DNA of 26,111 nucleotides from VRUE01 sp035605695 (GCA_035605695.1 DATNGZ010000078.1:1-26111); one strand, 5' to 3'. Shown: positions 13,355 to 21,185, counted from the stretch's first letter. Made by a program: numbers and translations. Notes: generated by a model not told the origin, from the letters alone.

Positions 13355-13624
13355 ATGGAGGACAGTCCCTTCAACCTCTTCGGCGACCCCGATGAGTTCC
13401 GCGCCCGGATGGAGGAGCTCTCGGAACAGATGCAGTCCTCCCAGCGCGTCGCCTGGGCCGACAACGCGATCAAGTTGGCGGTCGAGATGACCGTCGCCTC
13501 GATCGGGCGGCTCGACCTCTCTGGCAGTCCCGATGAGCAGGCGATGCAGGTGCGCGACGCGATTCGCGTTCTTTTTCCCGAGTCGGTGACTTTGGTTCGC
13601 GAGGCTCGCGAGGGGCTTTCGTAG
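13355..13624 (+). CDS. Small acidic protein of unknown function
   Basis: 89 aa starting MEDSPFNLFGDPDEFRARME. It is acidic and largely helical, without signal peptide or membrane segment. ATG 13355 is chosen because the upstream extension of the frame runs antisense through the pilin-like gene. The composition (Gly-Asp-Pro near the start, helical SSQRVAWADNAIKLAVEMT middle) is coding-like with strong GC3. No family recognised. It ends 2 bp before a long inverted repeat. Confidence 0.6.
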   Translation: MEDSPFNLFGDPDEFRARMEELSEQMQSSQRVAWADNAIKLAVEMTVASIGRLDLSGSPDEQAMQVRDAIRVLFPESVTLVREAREGLS

Positions 13625-13626
13625 AC

Positions 13627-13740
13627 GGACCCATCCCAGTAGGGGTTCCACTTAACTTTTTGGATGGAGAGTCGCCTGCTGACGCCTCAGGGTTGGCGCC
13701 CAAAAAGTGCAAGACGTTCCACCCCTACTGGGATGGGTCC
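13627..13740. repeat. 114-bp long inverted repeat between convergent genes
   Basis: Perfect 20-bp arms at 13627-13646 and 13721-13740 (GGACCCATCCCAGTAGGGGT and its complement). A second 9-bp paired block ACTTTTTGG (13655-13663) / CCAAAAAGT (13700-13708) lies inside and leaves a loop of about 36 nt. It fills nearly the whole gap between the stops at 13624 and 13753. It could be a bidirectional terminator, but its length, two-block stem and size resemble the element at 23477-23588. Confidence 0.85.
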
Positions 13741-13752
13741 TAGCTCAATCGC

Positions 13753-14403
13753 TTAGAGAAGTTCGAAGCGCAAGGAGGTTGCGCTGCCGCGCCTCGTGGC
13801 TGCTGCCGTTAGCTCCAGGGGGACGGCGGCGAGCAGGGCTGGGATGGCGACGACTACGCAGATCAGGGCGTCCAGGCGTCGTTGCCAGGGCTTCTCGGCC
13901 GGGATTGCGCTCGCCCGGTCCAGGGCTCCAAGGGCTACGTTGCGACCGAAGGTGAAGCCGTTGAGGATCGTTTGCCACATCGTTGTGACGCCGGCGCCCG
14001 GCGACCAGCGGGCCTTGCTGATGACCTGATCGCGGTTGGCGGCGAGGCGGCGCACCGACTCGATTGTGAACAGGTAGCGGCCGCCGGGCTGCAGCCCGGC
14101 CCAGCCGGCGCCGCCGATCCAGGCCGCGAAGCCGCCCCGGTTGGCGATCCGCGTAACGTCTCCATCGCTGCAACGGTCGAGGGCGGCGAGGGCCTCCTCG
14201 ATCCCGCCTGACTCGCCGACCACGCCGAGGCCGCAGCTCTCGCAGCGGCTGACCGGGCCGGCGAGGCCGGCCCGCTGGTCGATCCAGCCGAAGAGCGGCT
14301 CGCCGCAGGCAGGGCAGGGCGGGTTCTCGGGCCCGCCGCCGGCCTCGAGCGGGACGACAGGGGCTGGCCGCAGGCCACTTGGGGTCGCTCGCTCACTGCG
14401 CAT
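13753..14403 (-). CDS. Zinc-ribbon protein with C-terminal membrane helix
   Basis: 216 aa, not recognised as a named family. The N-terminus carries a probable four-Cys zinc ribbon (Cys30, Cys33, Cys54, Cys57: CPACGEPLFGW and CESCGLGVVGE). The middle (about 90-165) has GWAGLQPGGRYLFTIESV and WSPGAGVTTMWQTILNGFTF, which superficially recalls a methyltransferase C-lobe, but no SAM motif I is present. A hydrophobic segment at about 180-205 (DALICVVVAIPALLAAVPLE) probably anchors the protein. Its start is 20 bp from the divergent CBS gene, with a symmetric promoter core between them. Function unknown. Confidence 0.75.
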   Translation of the reverse strand: MRSERATPSGLRPAPVVPLEAGGGPENPPCPACGEPLFGWIDQRAGLAGPVSRCESCGLGVVGESGGIEEALAALDRCSDGDVTRIANRGGFAAWIGGAGWAGLQPGGRYLFTIESVRRLAANRDQVISKARWSPGAGVTTMWQTILNGFTFGRNVALGALDRASAIPAEKPWQRRLDALICVVVAIPALLAAVPLELTAAATRRGSATSLRFELL

Positions 14404-14409
14404 CGCAGG

Positions 14410-14416
14410 TAGCGTA
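14410..14416. promoter_or_regulatory. Symmetric TAGCGTA core, candidate bidirectional leaderless promoter
   Basis: Reads TAGCGT on plus (8 nt before GTG 14424) and TACGCT on minus (7 nt before ATG 14403). The whole divergent gap is 20 bp, with the same design as at 9896-9902. Confidence 0.5.
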
Positions 14417-14423
14417 CGACGCG

Positions 14424-14870
14424 GTGAAGTTGAGCGAGATCATGACCGCCGGCGTCGTCACCGCCGCCCCCGAGGCGAGCGCGATCTCGGTTGCCCGTCA
14501 GATGCGCGATCACCGCGTCGGCTCGGTTGTGATCGTCGACCCCAGTGGCTCGCCGCTGGCGATGGTCACCGACCGCGACCTCGCCCTGCGCGTCTTCGCC
14601 GCCGGCGTCGATGCCGAGGCGGCCGTCGGCGATCACGCCTCGCGCCCGCTGATCTGCGGCGAGCCGGCGATGGAGCTCGAGGAGGCCGCGGCGCTGATGG
14701 TCCAGCACCGGGTGCGGCGGCTCCCGGTCGTCGATGCGGATAGGCTCGCCGGCATCGTCACGCTCGACGACATCGCGGTGCGCACCGGGGACCTCGAGGT
14801 GGCGCAGAAGATGACCGCCGAGGTGATCGAGGGCGCGCTGCCCCAGTTCTACTTCCGCGAGCGGGGCTGA
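14424..14870 (+). CDS. CBS-pair (Bateman) domain protein
   Basis: 148 aa consisting almost only of two CBS domains: VSEIMTAGVVTAAPEAS-like first repeat (residues about 3-58, here KLSEIMTAGVVTAAP, VGSVVIVDPSGSPLAMVTDR) and a second repeat at about 70-130 (VQHRVRRLPVVDADRLAGIV, TLDDIAV). Such stand-alone pairs bind adenosine nucleotides or CoA derivatives and act as energy or stress sensors. No attached effector domain is present. GTG 14424 is chosen because the first CBS repeat begins there and TAGCGT lies 8 nt upstream. The next membrane-protein gene starts 3 bp after the stop, so the two are likely co-transcribed. Confidence 0.92.
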   Translation: MKLSEIMTAGVVTAAPEASAISVARQMRDHRVGSVVIVDPSGSPLAMVTDRDLALRVFAAGVDAEAAVGDHASRPLICGEPAMELEEAAALMVQHRVRRLPVVDADRLAGIVTLDDIAVRTGDLEVAQKMTAEVIEGALPQFYFRERG

Positions 14871-14873
14871 GGC

Positions 14874-15701
14874 ATGAGCGCACGCCGGGCCCAGCTCGAC
14901 TGGGAGGAGCGCTGGTCGCGGCCGACGGCCATGGCCACCCTCGCCTCGGTGATCTTCGTGATCGCCGCGATCGTCGTCGCCACCCAGGGGGTCGGTAGCG
15001 GCAGCGGCGACTCCGGCCTGCTGCGCGACGTCGACCAGCACGCCGCCGCCCAGATGATCTCCAGCATCCTGCAGGCGATCGGGGTCGGGCTGCTCGCGGC
15101 GCCGCTCTACTACCTTTTCCGCGCCGCCAACTCGCGCAGCGACCGCATGCGCGGCCAGCTCGTCGGTGTGGTCATCGCCGCGCCGCTCTTCCTCGCTGCC
15201 CTGGCGATTCTCAGTGGTATCTCGACCCTGCACGCCGCGTCGGATTTTGTCTCCAACGAAGTCCCGCGCCTAATGGCCAAAGGTGTCGCCCTAGACAGCG
15301 ACCGCGCCAATGAAATCGCCAACGACACGATCAGCGAAGCGCCGCTGCGCCCGCTCGCGGCCGGCTTCGGCCTCGGCGGCCAACTCGGCTTCGCCGTGGC
15401 GATGGTCTACACCTGCCTCTACGCGATGCGGGTCGGCTTGCTGCCCCGCTTCTGGGGCTCCCTCGGAATGGCCCTCGGCGCCGTCTCCTTCATCTTCTTC
15501 CAGTTCGCCTTGCTCTGGTTCATCTACCTGGCCTTCCTCCTGATCGGCCGAGTTCCCGGCGGCAAACCGCCGGCCTGGGAGACTGGCGAAGCGATCGCCT
15601 GGCCCTCACCGGGAGAGAAAGCCGCGGCGAACCTCGGTCCCGAAAACGAAGAGCCGATCGAGCTGCCCCCCGGCGGACCGAAGGACTCTGGCTCGGTCTA
15701 G
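14874..15701 (+). CDS. Multi-pass membrane protein, unknown function
   Basis: 275 aa with about five to six hydrophobic segments (approximately residues 20-42, 60-80, 95-118, 160-185, 190-222), an external loop around SDFVSNEVPRLMAKGVALDS, and a Pro/Glu-rich cytosolic tail (about 235-275). No catalytic or transport signature is recognised. It starts 3 bp after the CBS gene, so it may be that protein's membrane partner (inference). The first ATG is used; the following ARRAQLDWEERWSRP is a plausible cytosolic N-terminus. Confidence 0.82.
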   Translation: MSARRAQLDWEERWSRPTAMATLASVIFVIAAIVVATQGVGSGSGDSGLLRDVDQHAAAQMISSILQAIGVGLLAAPLYYLFRAANSRSDRMRGQLVGVVIAAPLFLAALAILSGISTLHAASDFVSNEVPRLMAKGVALDSDRANEIANDTISEAPLRPLAAGFGLGGQLGFAVAMVYTCLYAMRVGLLPRFWGSLGMALGAVSFIFFQFALLWFIYLAFLLIGRVPGGKPPAWETGEAIAWPSPGEKAAANLGPENEEPIELPPGGPKDSGSV

Positions 15702-15722
15702 ACGAGAAGTCGAGCCGCCCGC

Positions 15723-16709
15723 TCAGGCCGCTGCGACGAAGCCCTGAGTGACCTGGTTTCCCGCTGTCGCCTTCTCTGCTGCGTCAAGCGCCAACGGGTT
15801 GCCCTCGTTCGGAATTAGCTTTCGGTAGGCCTGCCATCCCCGGAAGTTGCCGCTCCACTCGCCTTTCTCGAGATCGCTGGGATCCAAGGGGCGGGCCGGG
15901 TGCTCCATCGGCGACATGTGGCCGCTCTCGAGCAGGCGGTCGTGGAGGGCGATGTCCGCCTCGTGATCGCGCTTGCCGGAATGGGTCAAGTAACTGACGC
16001 GGGCGCAGCGCCCGGCCGAGATCTTGATCAGATCCTCCTCCGAGTGAGCCTCCTCGCGGTCTGAGTCACCGACCAGTGGAAGGTGCCACTCGCCCCAGTC
16101 GAGATCGCTGGGTGACGACGCTCCGACCGCGTCGCGCATCATCGTCGCGACGCGCCTGATCTCCGGTTGCGCATCGGGGTGACAGCGGAGGTTCCAGAAG
16201 TTGTCCCAGTCGGACGCGGTCACGATCACCGTATGCCACATAAAGGGCTCGAGCAGCCGGTTGGCGACCTGCTTGTGCACGTTGAGCCACTGCGGCCGCT
16301 GCTCGCGCGCTTTGATGATGCCTTCGACCTGGCCGAGATAGTCGAGGAGATCGGCGTCGCTTGGCACCTCCGAGGGATTGCTCACCAGCCCGAGCACGTG
16401 CCGCACGGCGGAGTCGCGGGCGCGCAACCACTCGCTTTCCGCGGCCAGCTTGGCCTCACCTGTGAGCGCCGGCCCGGCCTGCATGCCGGGCTGATTGGAA
16501 CCAAATTCAATCGGTACATAAGGCTGCTCGAGGACGCGCCGCAGCTGCTTCGTGATCGGGATCGCGCGGGAGCTTGCCGAGTTGCGAGAGAAGACCCGAT
16601 GGGTGTTGAACTCGGCGAGGATGAAGCGCGGGAACGTCGTCTCGAGCGTGGTCAGGCGGTAGCCCGCCGGCGACCGTGAATCAGCAAGGACCTTGACCGC
16701 GAATGCCAT
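15723..16709 (-). CDS. FAD-dependent thymidylate synthase (ThyX) family, long variant
   Basis: 328 aa from ATG 16709. ThyX makes dTMP from dUMP using CH2-THF and FAD. The diagnostic RHRX7S motif appears as NTHRVFSRNSASSRAIP (His37, Arg38, Ser46; Thr36 replaces the first Arg). A late ESGHMSPMEHPARP matches the conserved SGHxSPxEH segment. The middle contains WLNVHKQVANRLLEPFMWHT, matching the conserved QxxNRxLEP-type helix. It is longer than the usual 220-250 aa ThyX and close in form to variants carried by actinophages, so phage origin or a diverged function is possible. It lies downstream of a deoxyribosyltransferase-like gene on the same strand, which suggests pyrimidine deoxynucleotide metabolism. 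Confidence 0.85.
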   Translation of the reverse strand: MAFAVKVLADSRSPAGYRLTTLETTFPRFILAEFNTHRVFSRNSASSRAIPITKQLRRVLEQPYVPIEFGSNQPGMQAGPALTGEAKLAAESEWLRARDSAVRHVLGLVSNPSEVPSDADLLDYLGQVEGIIKAREQRPQWLNVHKQVANRLLEPFMWHTVIVTASDWDNFWNLRCHPDAQPEIRRVATMMRDAVGASSPSDLDWGEWHLPLVGDSDREEAHSEEDLIKISAGRCARVSYLTHSGKRDHEADIALHDRLLESGHMSPMEHPARPLDPSDLEKGEWSGNFRGWQAYRKLIPNEGNPLALDAAEKATAGNQVTQGFVAAA

Positions 16710-16875
16710 TGGCTCAGGTGAGGGAGTCCAGCTTGTTGCGCCCAAAGCTCATGCACCTCAAATCTGTCACGCCCGATGGACGGAAAAGACCGTTGCGATC
16801 AGCGGTCTATGCGGATGGTTACCCATCATGACGCCTGCCGGCCGCGGGCGAAGGGCGTAGCTTCGTTGGCCCCGT

Positions 16876-17220
16876 CTAGGGCCGGGCCGCCATCACCTCG
16901 ACTCGGTAGCCGGCGGGGGCGATCACGATGGCGCGCGGCGCGCCCCAGTGTTCGTGGCGGCGTTCGACCTCGAAGCCGCGCTCGCGCAGCTCCGTCAAGG
17001 CGCCCTCGAAGTCGGGTACGACAACCGCCGTGTGACCGCGCGGGGGAACAGTGGGCGAGTCGGTGGGCATCAGGTGGACCTGGGTCCCGTCCCGTTCCAG
17101 CCAGATGAATTCAGCCAAGGTCAGGGGAGGCTCGACCCGGACGAAGCCCAGAGCCTGCCAGAGCTCGACCGCACGCTCCAGGTCGGCGGGTGCGGTCTCA
17201 ATCCCAACGTGGTGAAGCAT
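16876..17220 (-). CDS. VOC-superfamily (glyoxalase/dioxygenase fold) protein
   Basis: 114-aa single-module vicinal-oxygen-chelate protein. It starts MLHHVGIETAPADLERAVEL, a typical first beta-alpha unit. Candidate metal ligands are His4, His49 (TQVHLMP), His63 (RGHTAVVV) and Glu108 (YRVEVMA). Members include glyoxalase I, fosfomycin-resistance enzymes and dioxygenases; nothing visible fixes the substrate. It lies 33 bp downstream of the deoxyribosyltransferase-like gene on the same strand, so it is probably in one transcript with it. Confidence 0.88.
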   Translation of the reverse strand: MLHHVGIETAPADLERAVELWQALGFVRVEPPLTLAEFIWLERDGTQVHLMPTDSPTVPPRGHTAVVVPDFEGALTELRERGFEVERRHEHWGAPRAIVIAPAGYRVEVMAARP

Positions 17221-17253
17221 CGCAATAGAAGCGAAGCACAGCGCCCGTGGGCC

Positions 17254-17760
17254 TTACTCCGCGGAGCGACCCCCGGCGCCCTCTTTCTGGACTGCCCGGC
17301 GAAGGTCAGCGATGAGCGCGTCGAGGCTGTCCGCGATCCCGCCTCCGGATGCGATCAGGAAAGACTCGACCTGGAGGTTGACCGTGGCGCCCCGCTCGCC
17401 GCTCTGGCGGTGGTCGGTGCGAAGGCCGAGGCAGACGAGGCCGAGGGCGCTGGCGTAGCCGACCTCCGCTGCCGTCCCGGAGTCGATCTCCTGGCCGTCG
17501 AGAACCGCGACGAGCAGCCGGCAGCTTTCCAGCGCCTCTTTATTGCGGCGCCCGATCTCCGCCGCGAACTCCTTCTCGGTGCCAGCGTCCAGGGCAGCGG
17601 CGATCTCTTGATCGCTGACGAGCGCCCAGGGGTCGACCGGCTCGACCAGCTGGGAGAGGGCAGGCAGAAGGACCTCGGCGTAGTAGTGACGTCCCGCTTC
17701 GGAAAAACCAAGTGGGCTCGCGATATAGCACCGTGGTCCAGGGGTCATGAGCACAGTCAT
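17254..17760 (-). CDS. Nucleoside 2-deoxyribosyltransferase-like protein
   Basis: 168 aa. Seen: CYIASPLGFSEAGRHYYAEV (N-terminal YIASPL substrate motif of the NDT family, PF05014 type) and VLDGQEIDSGTAAEVGYASA, where DSGTAxExG holds the catalytic Glu and the next helix has the GYA motif. Classical members swap bases between deoxyribonucleosides; relatives hydrolyse nucleotide N-glycosidic bonds or act in defence and signalling. A disordered tail follows about residue 155. ATG 17760 is used; ATG 17748 is equally possible. Upstream of the VOC and ThyX-like genes on one strand, it would fit deoxynucleotide salvage. It diverges from a small membrane protein gene. Confidence 0.85.
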   Translation of the reverse strand: MTVLMTPGPRCYIASPLGFSEAGRHYYAEVLLPALSQLVEPVDPWALVSDQEIAAALDAGTEKEFAAEIGRRNKEALESCRLLVAVLDGQEIDSGTAAEVGYASALGLVCLGLRTDHRQSGERGATVNLQVESFLIASGGGIADSLDALIADLRRAVQKEGAGGRSAE

Positions 17761-17865
17761 GGTGACGAAGGCCGGGGACGTGGCCGGCTCGATTCCGACC
17801 GCGTCCGGCTCATAATTCTTTTGAGTGATCCATACATCTCGTTACATGATCGCGCGCCGAGCGCA

Positions 17866-18639
17866 ATGAACGCCGGCGAGGGGGGCCGCAATATCGCTGG
17901 GGACGGTACGGAGCGAACCGAATTCGACTACGCCTGGGGCTGGTTTCAGTACCACGCTTCGCAGCGACTGACCGCCTTCAACTTCTTCCTGATCATCATC
18001 GGCCTCCTGCTCGTCGGCTATGCCCAGGCGATCGGCCACGACTGGAGCGGCTTCGGCGTCGGGCTGGGACTGCTGGGGGCGCTTGTCGCGGCCGGCTTCC
18101 TGGCTCTCGACGTTCGCAACGAGGAGTTGGTCACTCGCGGTCTGCGGGCGCTGGAGGTGCTGGAGGAGGAGATGCGGATTGAACTGAGCGATTGCGATCT
18201 GGAGCGCAAGACGCTGAGCCAGGCTTTCGGCAAAGGCAAATTCGGCAAGTGGTTCGGGCGCCGGGTCGACGGAAGCATCGGGAAGGATCGAAGCTGGCTC
18301 TTCAGGCACCGATTTTGGCTGCGTTGCATAATCGCCGCGGTTGGCGCCGGCTTCGTCTTCAGCGCGGCTTGGGCCGGCTGCGGCTTCCCGGGCGCGGATA
18401 GTCCGGCGACTTTGAACTGCCGGACCTCGAAAGTGCTCGTGCTGCACCGCCCGGGCTATGACCTGAGCCTCGTCCAGCGCTCAGAACAGGAGCGAGAGCA
18501 GAGCGGCCCCGACGGCGATCGCAGTCGACCAGGTGACGGCCTCAGCGGTGATCTCCATGTCGAGTCCGTAGGCGTGGGCGATCACAAGCGAGTTGAGACC
18601 GGACGGCATTGCGGAAAGGAGCCGGTAGGCGGCGGGTAG
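17866..18639 (+). CDS. Small membrane protein with 2TM N-terminus, unknown function
   Basis: 257 aa from ATG 17866. The N-terminal segment TEFDYAWGWFQYHASQRLTA precedes two adjacent membrane helices (about 36-55 and 62-82). A cytosolic linker with ALEVLEEEMRIELSDCDLER (helical) follows, and a third helix near residue 148-168 precedes a Cys-containing segment. The architecture is reminiscent of two-helix effector proteins that pair with nucleotide-sensing partners, but I cannot assign a family. The last about 53 residues are encoded antisense to the end of the transporter gene and look non-native (charged, Gly/Asp-rich), so an original stop near 18480 may have been lost. No SD is visible. Confidence 0.7.
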   Translation: MNAGEGGRNIAGDGTERTEFDYAWGWFQYHASQRLTAFNFFLIIIGLLLVGYAQAIGHDWSGFGVGLGLLGALVAAGFLALDVRNEELVTRGLRALEVLEEEMRIELSDCDLERKTLSQAFGKGKFGKWFGRRVDGSIGKDRSWLFRHRFWLRCIIAAVGAGFVFSAAWAGCGFPGADSPATLNCRTSKVLVLHRPGYDLSLVQRSEQEREQSGPDGDRSRPGDGLSGDLHVESVGVGDHKRVETGRHCGKEPVGGG

Positions 18640-19395
18640 GTCGATCAGCGGTGCCGCCAGCAGCATCAACAGGGCCGGGACGACGGCGAGGCGGGTGCCG
18701 ATCGCCAGCGCCACCGGCTTCGTCATCGGCGGTGGCATCGGTAGCTCGCCGTGCTCGGCGTTCTCGGCCAGGGTGGCGCCGACGGCGAAGAAGCCGATCG
18801 GCAGGATCGCCACGATCAGGGCCTGGGAGACGTCGACGAGGACGTCGGGCGCCAGGGCCTTCGGCGCCAGCAGGCCGGCGATCGCCGCGTAGAGCGGCGG
18901 GTTGCGGGTGAAGAAGGCGCCGACCCGCTCACGCGGGGTTTCACCTGCCTTGGTGCCGAAAGCCGCGCCGACGGCGAAGGCGCCGAGCAGCAGGCAGGGA
19001 CCGGTGACGAGGACGTCGTAGAGGACCGCGGTCGAAAGCTGGTCGCGGCCGAGCAGCGCCACCGCCAGCGGGTAGCCGAGGTAGCCGGTGTTGACGCTGA
19101 GCACGCAGCAGACGACCGCGCCGACCTGGAAGCGGGGCAGCTTCAACACGCGGCTCGCGACGAACCAGGCGAGCAGGGCGCCGAGCGAGGAGGCGATGAT
19201 CCCCAGCACCAGCCCGACGCCGTGGCTGAGGTCGATGTTGGCCGCGGCGATGTTGAAGAAGATCACCGGCGGCAGGAAGACGTAGAGCAGCAGCGTCAGC
19301 GAGCGGCGCGCCGCGTTGGCCGCGCCCCGCGGCCAGCGATGCTCGGACCAGACGCCGAAGGCGACCGAGACGACGATCGCGGCAGTTGTGAGCAG
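18481..19395 (-). CDS. AEC-type auxin-efflux-carrier family transporter, start uncertain
   Basis: Membrane permease with about nine to ten helices. Seen: LPRFQVGAVVCCVLSVNTGY, LGYPLAVALLGRDQLSTAVL (the AEC N-x-GxxGxP region), LPIGFFAVGATLAENAE, and a closing PSGLNSLVIAHAYGLDMEIT. Relatives export auxin-like or organic acids. The first standard start in frame is GTG 19266, but the frame upstream to a TAG at 19416-19414 reads AIGVLLTTAAIVVSVAFGVW, then RSLTLLLYVFLPPVIFFN, clearly the first two helices of the family. CTG 19395 is the best candidate found; no ATG, GTG or TTG exists there. It follows the acyl-CoA ligase gene on the same strand, so it is probably co-transcribed. Confidence 0.85.
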   Translation of the reverse strand: MLTTAAIVVSVAFGVWSEHRWPRGAANAARRSLTLLLYVFLPPVIFFNIAAANIDLSHGVGLVLGIIASSLGALLAWFVASRVLKLPRFQVGAVVCCVLSVNTGYLGYPLAVALLGRDQLSTAVLYDVLVTGPCLLLGAFAVGAAFGTKAGETPRERVGAFFTRNPPLYAAIAGLLAPKALAPDVLVDVSQALIVAILPIGFFAVGATLAENAEHGELPMPPPMTKPVALAIGTRLAVVPALLMLLAAPLIDLPAAYRLLSAMPSGLNSLVIAHAYGLDMEITAEAVTWSTAIAVGAALLSLLF

Positions 19396-19427
19396 GACCC
19401 CGATGGCGGGACCCTATGGACAGAGGC

Positions 19428-21185
19428 TCAGGCGGAGTACAGCGCTTCGATCTCGGCTTCGTACTTGCGCTCGATCGGCCGGCGCTTCAGCTTCATCGTC
19501 GGGGTCAGCTCCTCGCCGCCCGGCAGCCACTCTCCGGAGAGCAGCTTGTAGCGCTTAATCTGCTCGACCCGGGAGAGGCGGGCGTTGGCGGCCTCTACCG
19601 CCTCTGTGATCTCCTTCGCCACCCTGGGGTCGTCCGGCGTCGCCCCGCGGGCGGCGAGGCTTTCGGGGTCGAGCGCGATCAGGGCGACGTTGTAAGGACG
19701 GTTGTCGCCGATCGTCACCGCCTGCGCGATCAAGGTCGAGGCAGCCTTCAGCTTCGCCTCGATGTTGGCCGGCGACATGTTCTTGCCCGCCGCGTTGATG
19801 ATCAGCTCCTTCTTGCGATCGACGATCCGCAGATACCCCTTCTCGTCGAATTCGCCGATGTCTCCGGTCAGCAGCCAGCCGTCATCGGTCAGCGCCTCTG
19901 CCGTCTTCTCGGGCAGGTTGCGGTAGCCCAGCATCACCTGCGGGCCGCGCACCATCACCTCGCCGTCCTCGGCCAGCTTCACCTCGGTGTTGGGGATCGG
20001 CGGGCCGACGGTCCCGACCCGCGTCCCGCCGGGCGGGTTCAGGGTCGTTATTGCGGTCGTCTCCGACATCCCCCAGGTCTCGCGGATCTCGATTCCGAGC
20101 GCGAGGAAGAACTCGAGCACCTCCGGCGGCGTCGGCGCCGCCCCGACCACGAACGATTCGACCTGGTCGAGGCCGAGCATCGCGCGGATCCTTGCCAGCA
20201 CCTGCTCGTCAGCGTGCTTCCATTCGGCCTCGAGCTCGGCGGGCGCCCCGCCGTCCATCTTGGCGCGAGCGCGGCGGCGGCCGAGCTCAATCGCGGCCAC
20301 GGTTGCTTCGCGTTTCGCCTCGTCGGCCTCGGCCGCGATGCCGATCTCGATCGCCGCCTTCAGCTTTTCCCAGATCCGCGGCACGCCGCCCCAGACCGTC
20401 GGCTTGACCTCGATCGAGTAGGCGACCATCTGGCGCGGGTCAGGGCAGCAGTAGACACAGCTGCCGTAGAACATCTGGGCGTAGAGCCCAGCCCAGCGGT
20501 CGGCGATGTGGGCGCTGGGCAGGAACGAGATCATCCGCCCGCCCGGTTTGGTCGCCTGGACCGCGTCGCAGGCCCGCCAGACGGCGACCATGTTGGCGTG
20601 CGTCAGCTGCACACCCTTGGGCGGCCCGGTGGTGCCCGAGGTGTAGATCAAGCAGAGCACGTCGTCCGGCTCCACTGCGCGCCAGGTCGCCTCGAAGTCG
20701 AAGCCGGGATCGCCCATCTCCTCCAGCTCAGAGATCGAGATCGTCCCCGCGGGTGCCTCGCCGTCGATGACGACGACGTGCTCGAGGTCGTCGATTGCCT
20801 CTCGTGCGGCCAGCACCGTCTCCAGAAACGCCTGCTCAGTAACGATCACCTTGTTACCTGCGTCTCGAACCACATACTCGACTTGCTCCGGAGAAGAGGT
20901 GTTGTAAACCGAGAAGCAGGTGGCCCCCAGGTGCATCGCCGCCGCATCGGTCAGATGCAGCGCGGGCCGGTTGACCAGCATGAACCCCACCGTGTCGCCC
21001 CGCTTCACCCCCAGCTTCGCCAGCCCGGCGGCCCGCCTCCGCACCGCCTCCGCGTAGTCCTGCCACGACGCCTCGTAGTCGGAGTCCTTCAGCCGCAGCG
21101 CCGGGGACCCAGCCCACTCTTCAGCGCTGATCTGAAACGCCTCGCACATCGTCGAGGCCGATAGTGCGGCCGGTCGATCTCCCAT
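19428..21185 (-). CDS. Long-chain fatty-acid-CoA ligase (AMP-forming)
   Basis: Activates a fatty acid with ATP to acyl-AMP and then acyl-CoA; 585 aa, full length. Seen: P-loop LIYTSGTTGPPKGVQLTHAN (about residues 180-200); SFLPSAHIADRWAGLYAQMF (substrate tunnel region of FadD/ACSL types); ETWGMSETTAITTLNPPGG (A5 motif); GWLLTGDIGEFDEKGYLRIV then DRKKELIINAAGKNMSPANI (hinge and C-domain with the catalytic Lys region). It resembles the actinobacterial FadD15/ACSL branch. ATG 21185 is chosen because TAAGGT lies 7 nt upstream, suggesting a leaderless message. It is followed on the same strand by the AEC transporter. Confidence 0.95.
   Translation of the reverse strand: MGDRPAALSASTMCEAFQISAEEWAGSPALRLKDSDYEASWQDYAEAVRRRAAGLAKLGVKRGDTVGFMLVNRPALHLTDAAAMHLGATCFSVYNTSSPEQVEYVVRDAGNKVIVTEQAFLETVLAAREAIDDLEHVVVIDGEAPAGTISISELEEMGDPGFDFEATWRAVEPDDVLCLIYTSGTTGPPKGVQLTHANMVAVWRACDAVQATKPGGRMISFLPSAHIADRWAGLYAQMFYGSCVYCCPDPRQMVAYSIEVKPTVWGGVPRIWEKLKAAIEIGIAAEADEAKREATVAAIELGRRRARAKMDGGAPAELEAEWKHADEQVLARIRAMLGLDQVESFVVGAAPTPPEVLEFFLALGIEIRETWGMSETTAITTLNPPGGTRVGTVGPPIPNTEVKLAEDGEVMVRGPQVMLGYRNLPEKTAEALTDDGWLLTGDIGEFDEKGYLRIVDRKKELIINAAGKNMSPANIEAKLKAASTLIAQAVTIGDNRPYNVALIALDPESLAARGATPDDPRVAKEITEAVEAANARLSRVEQIKRYKLLSGEWLPGGEELTPTMKLKRRPIERKYEAEIEALYSA

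Noticed and set aside
13627..13740. tRNA or other structured RNA gene
   Set aside because: The fold is one long hairpin with no cloverleaf, anticodon arm or CCA-adjacent acceptor pattern.
13935..15233. 432-codon minus-strand open frame
   Set aside because: It is antisense to the CBS and membrane-protein genes and overlaps the zinc-ribbon gene in another frame. Composition is shadow-like.
19416..21164. 582-codon plus-strand open frame
   Set aside because: It is the exact antisense of the acyl-CoA ligase and shows no domain of its own.
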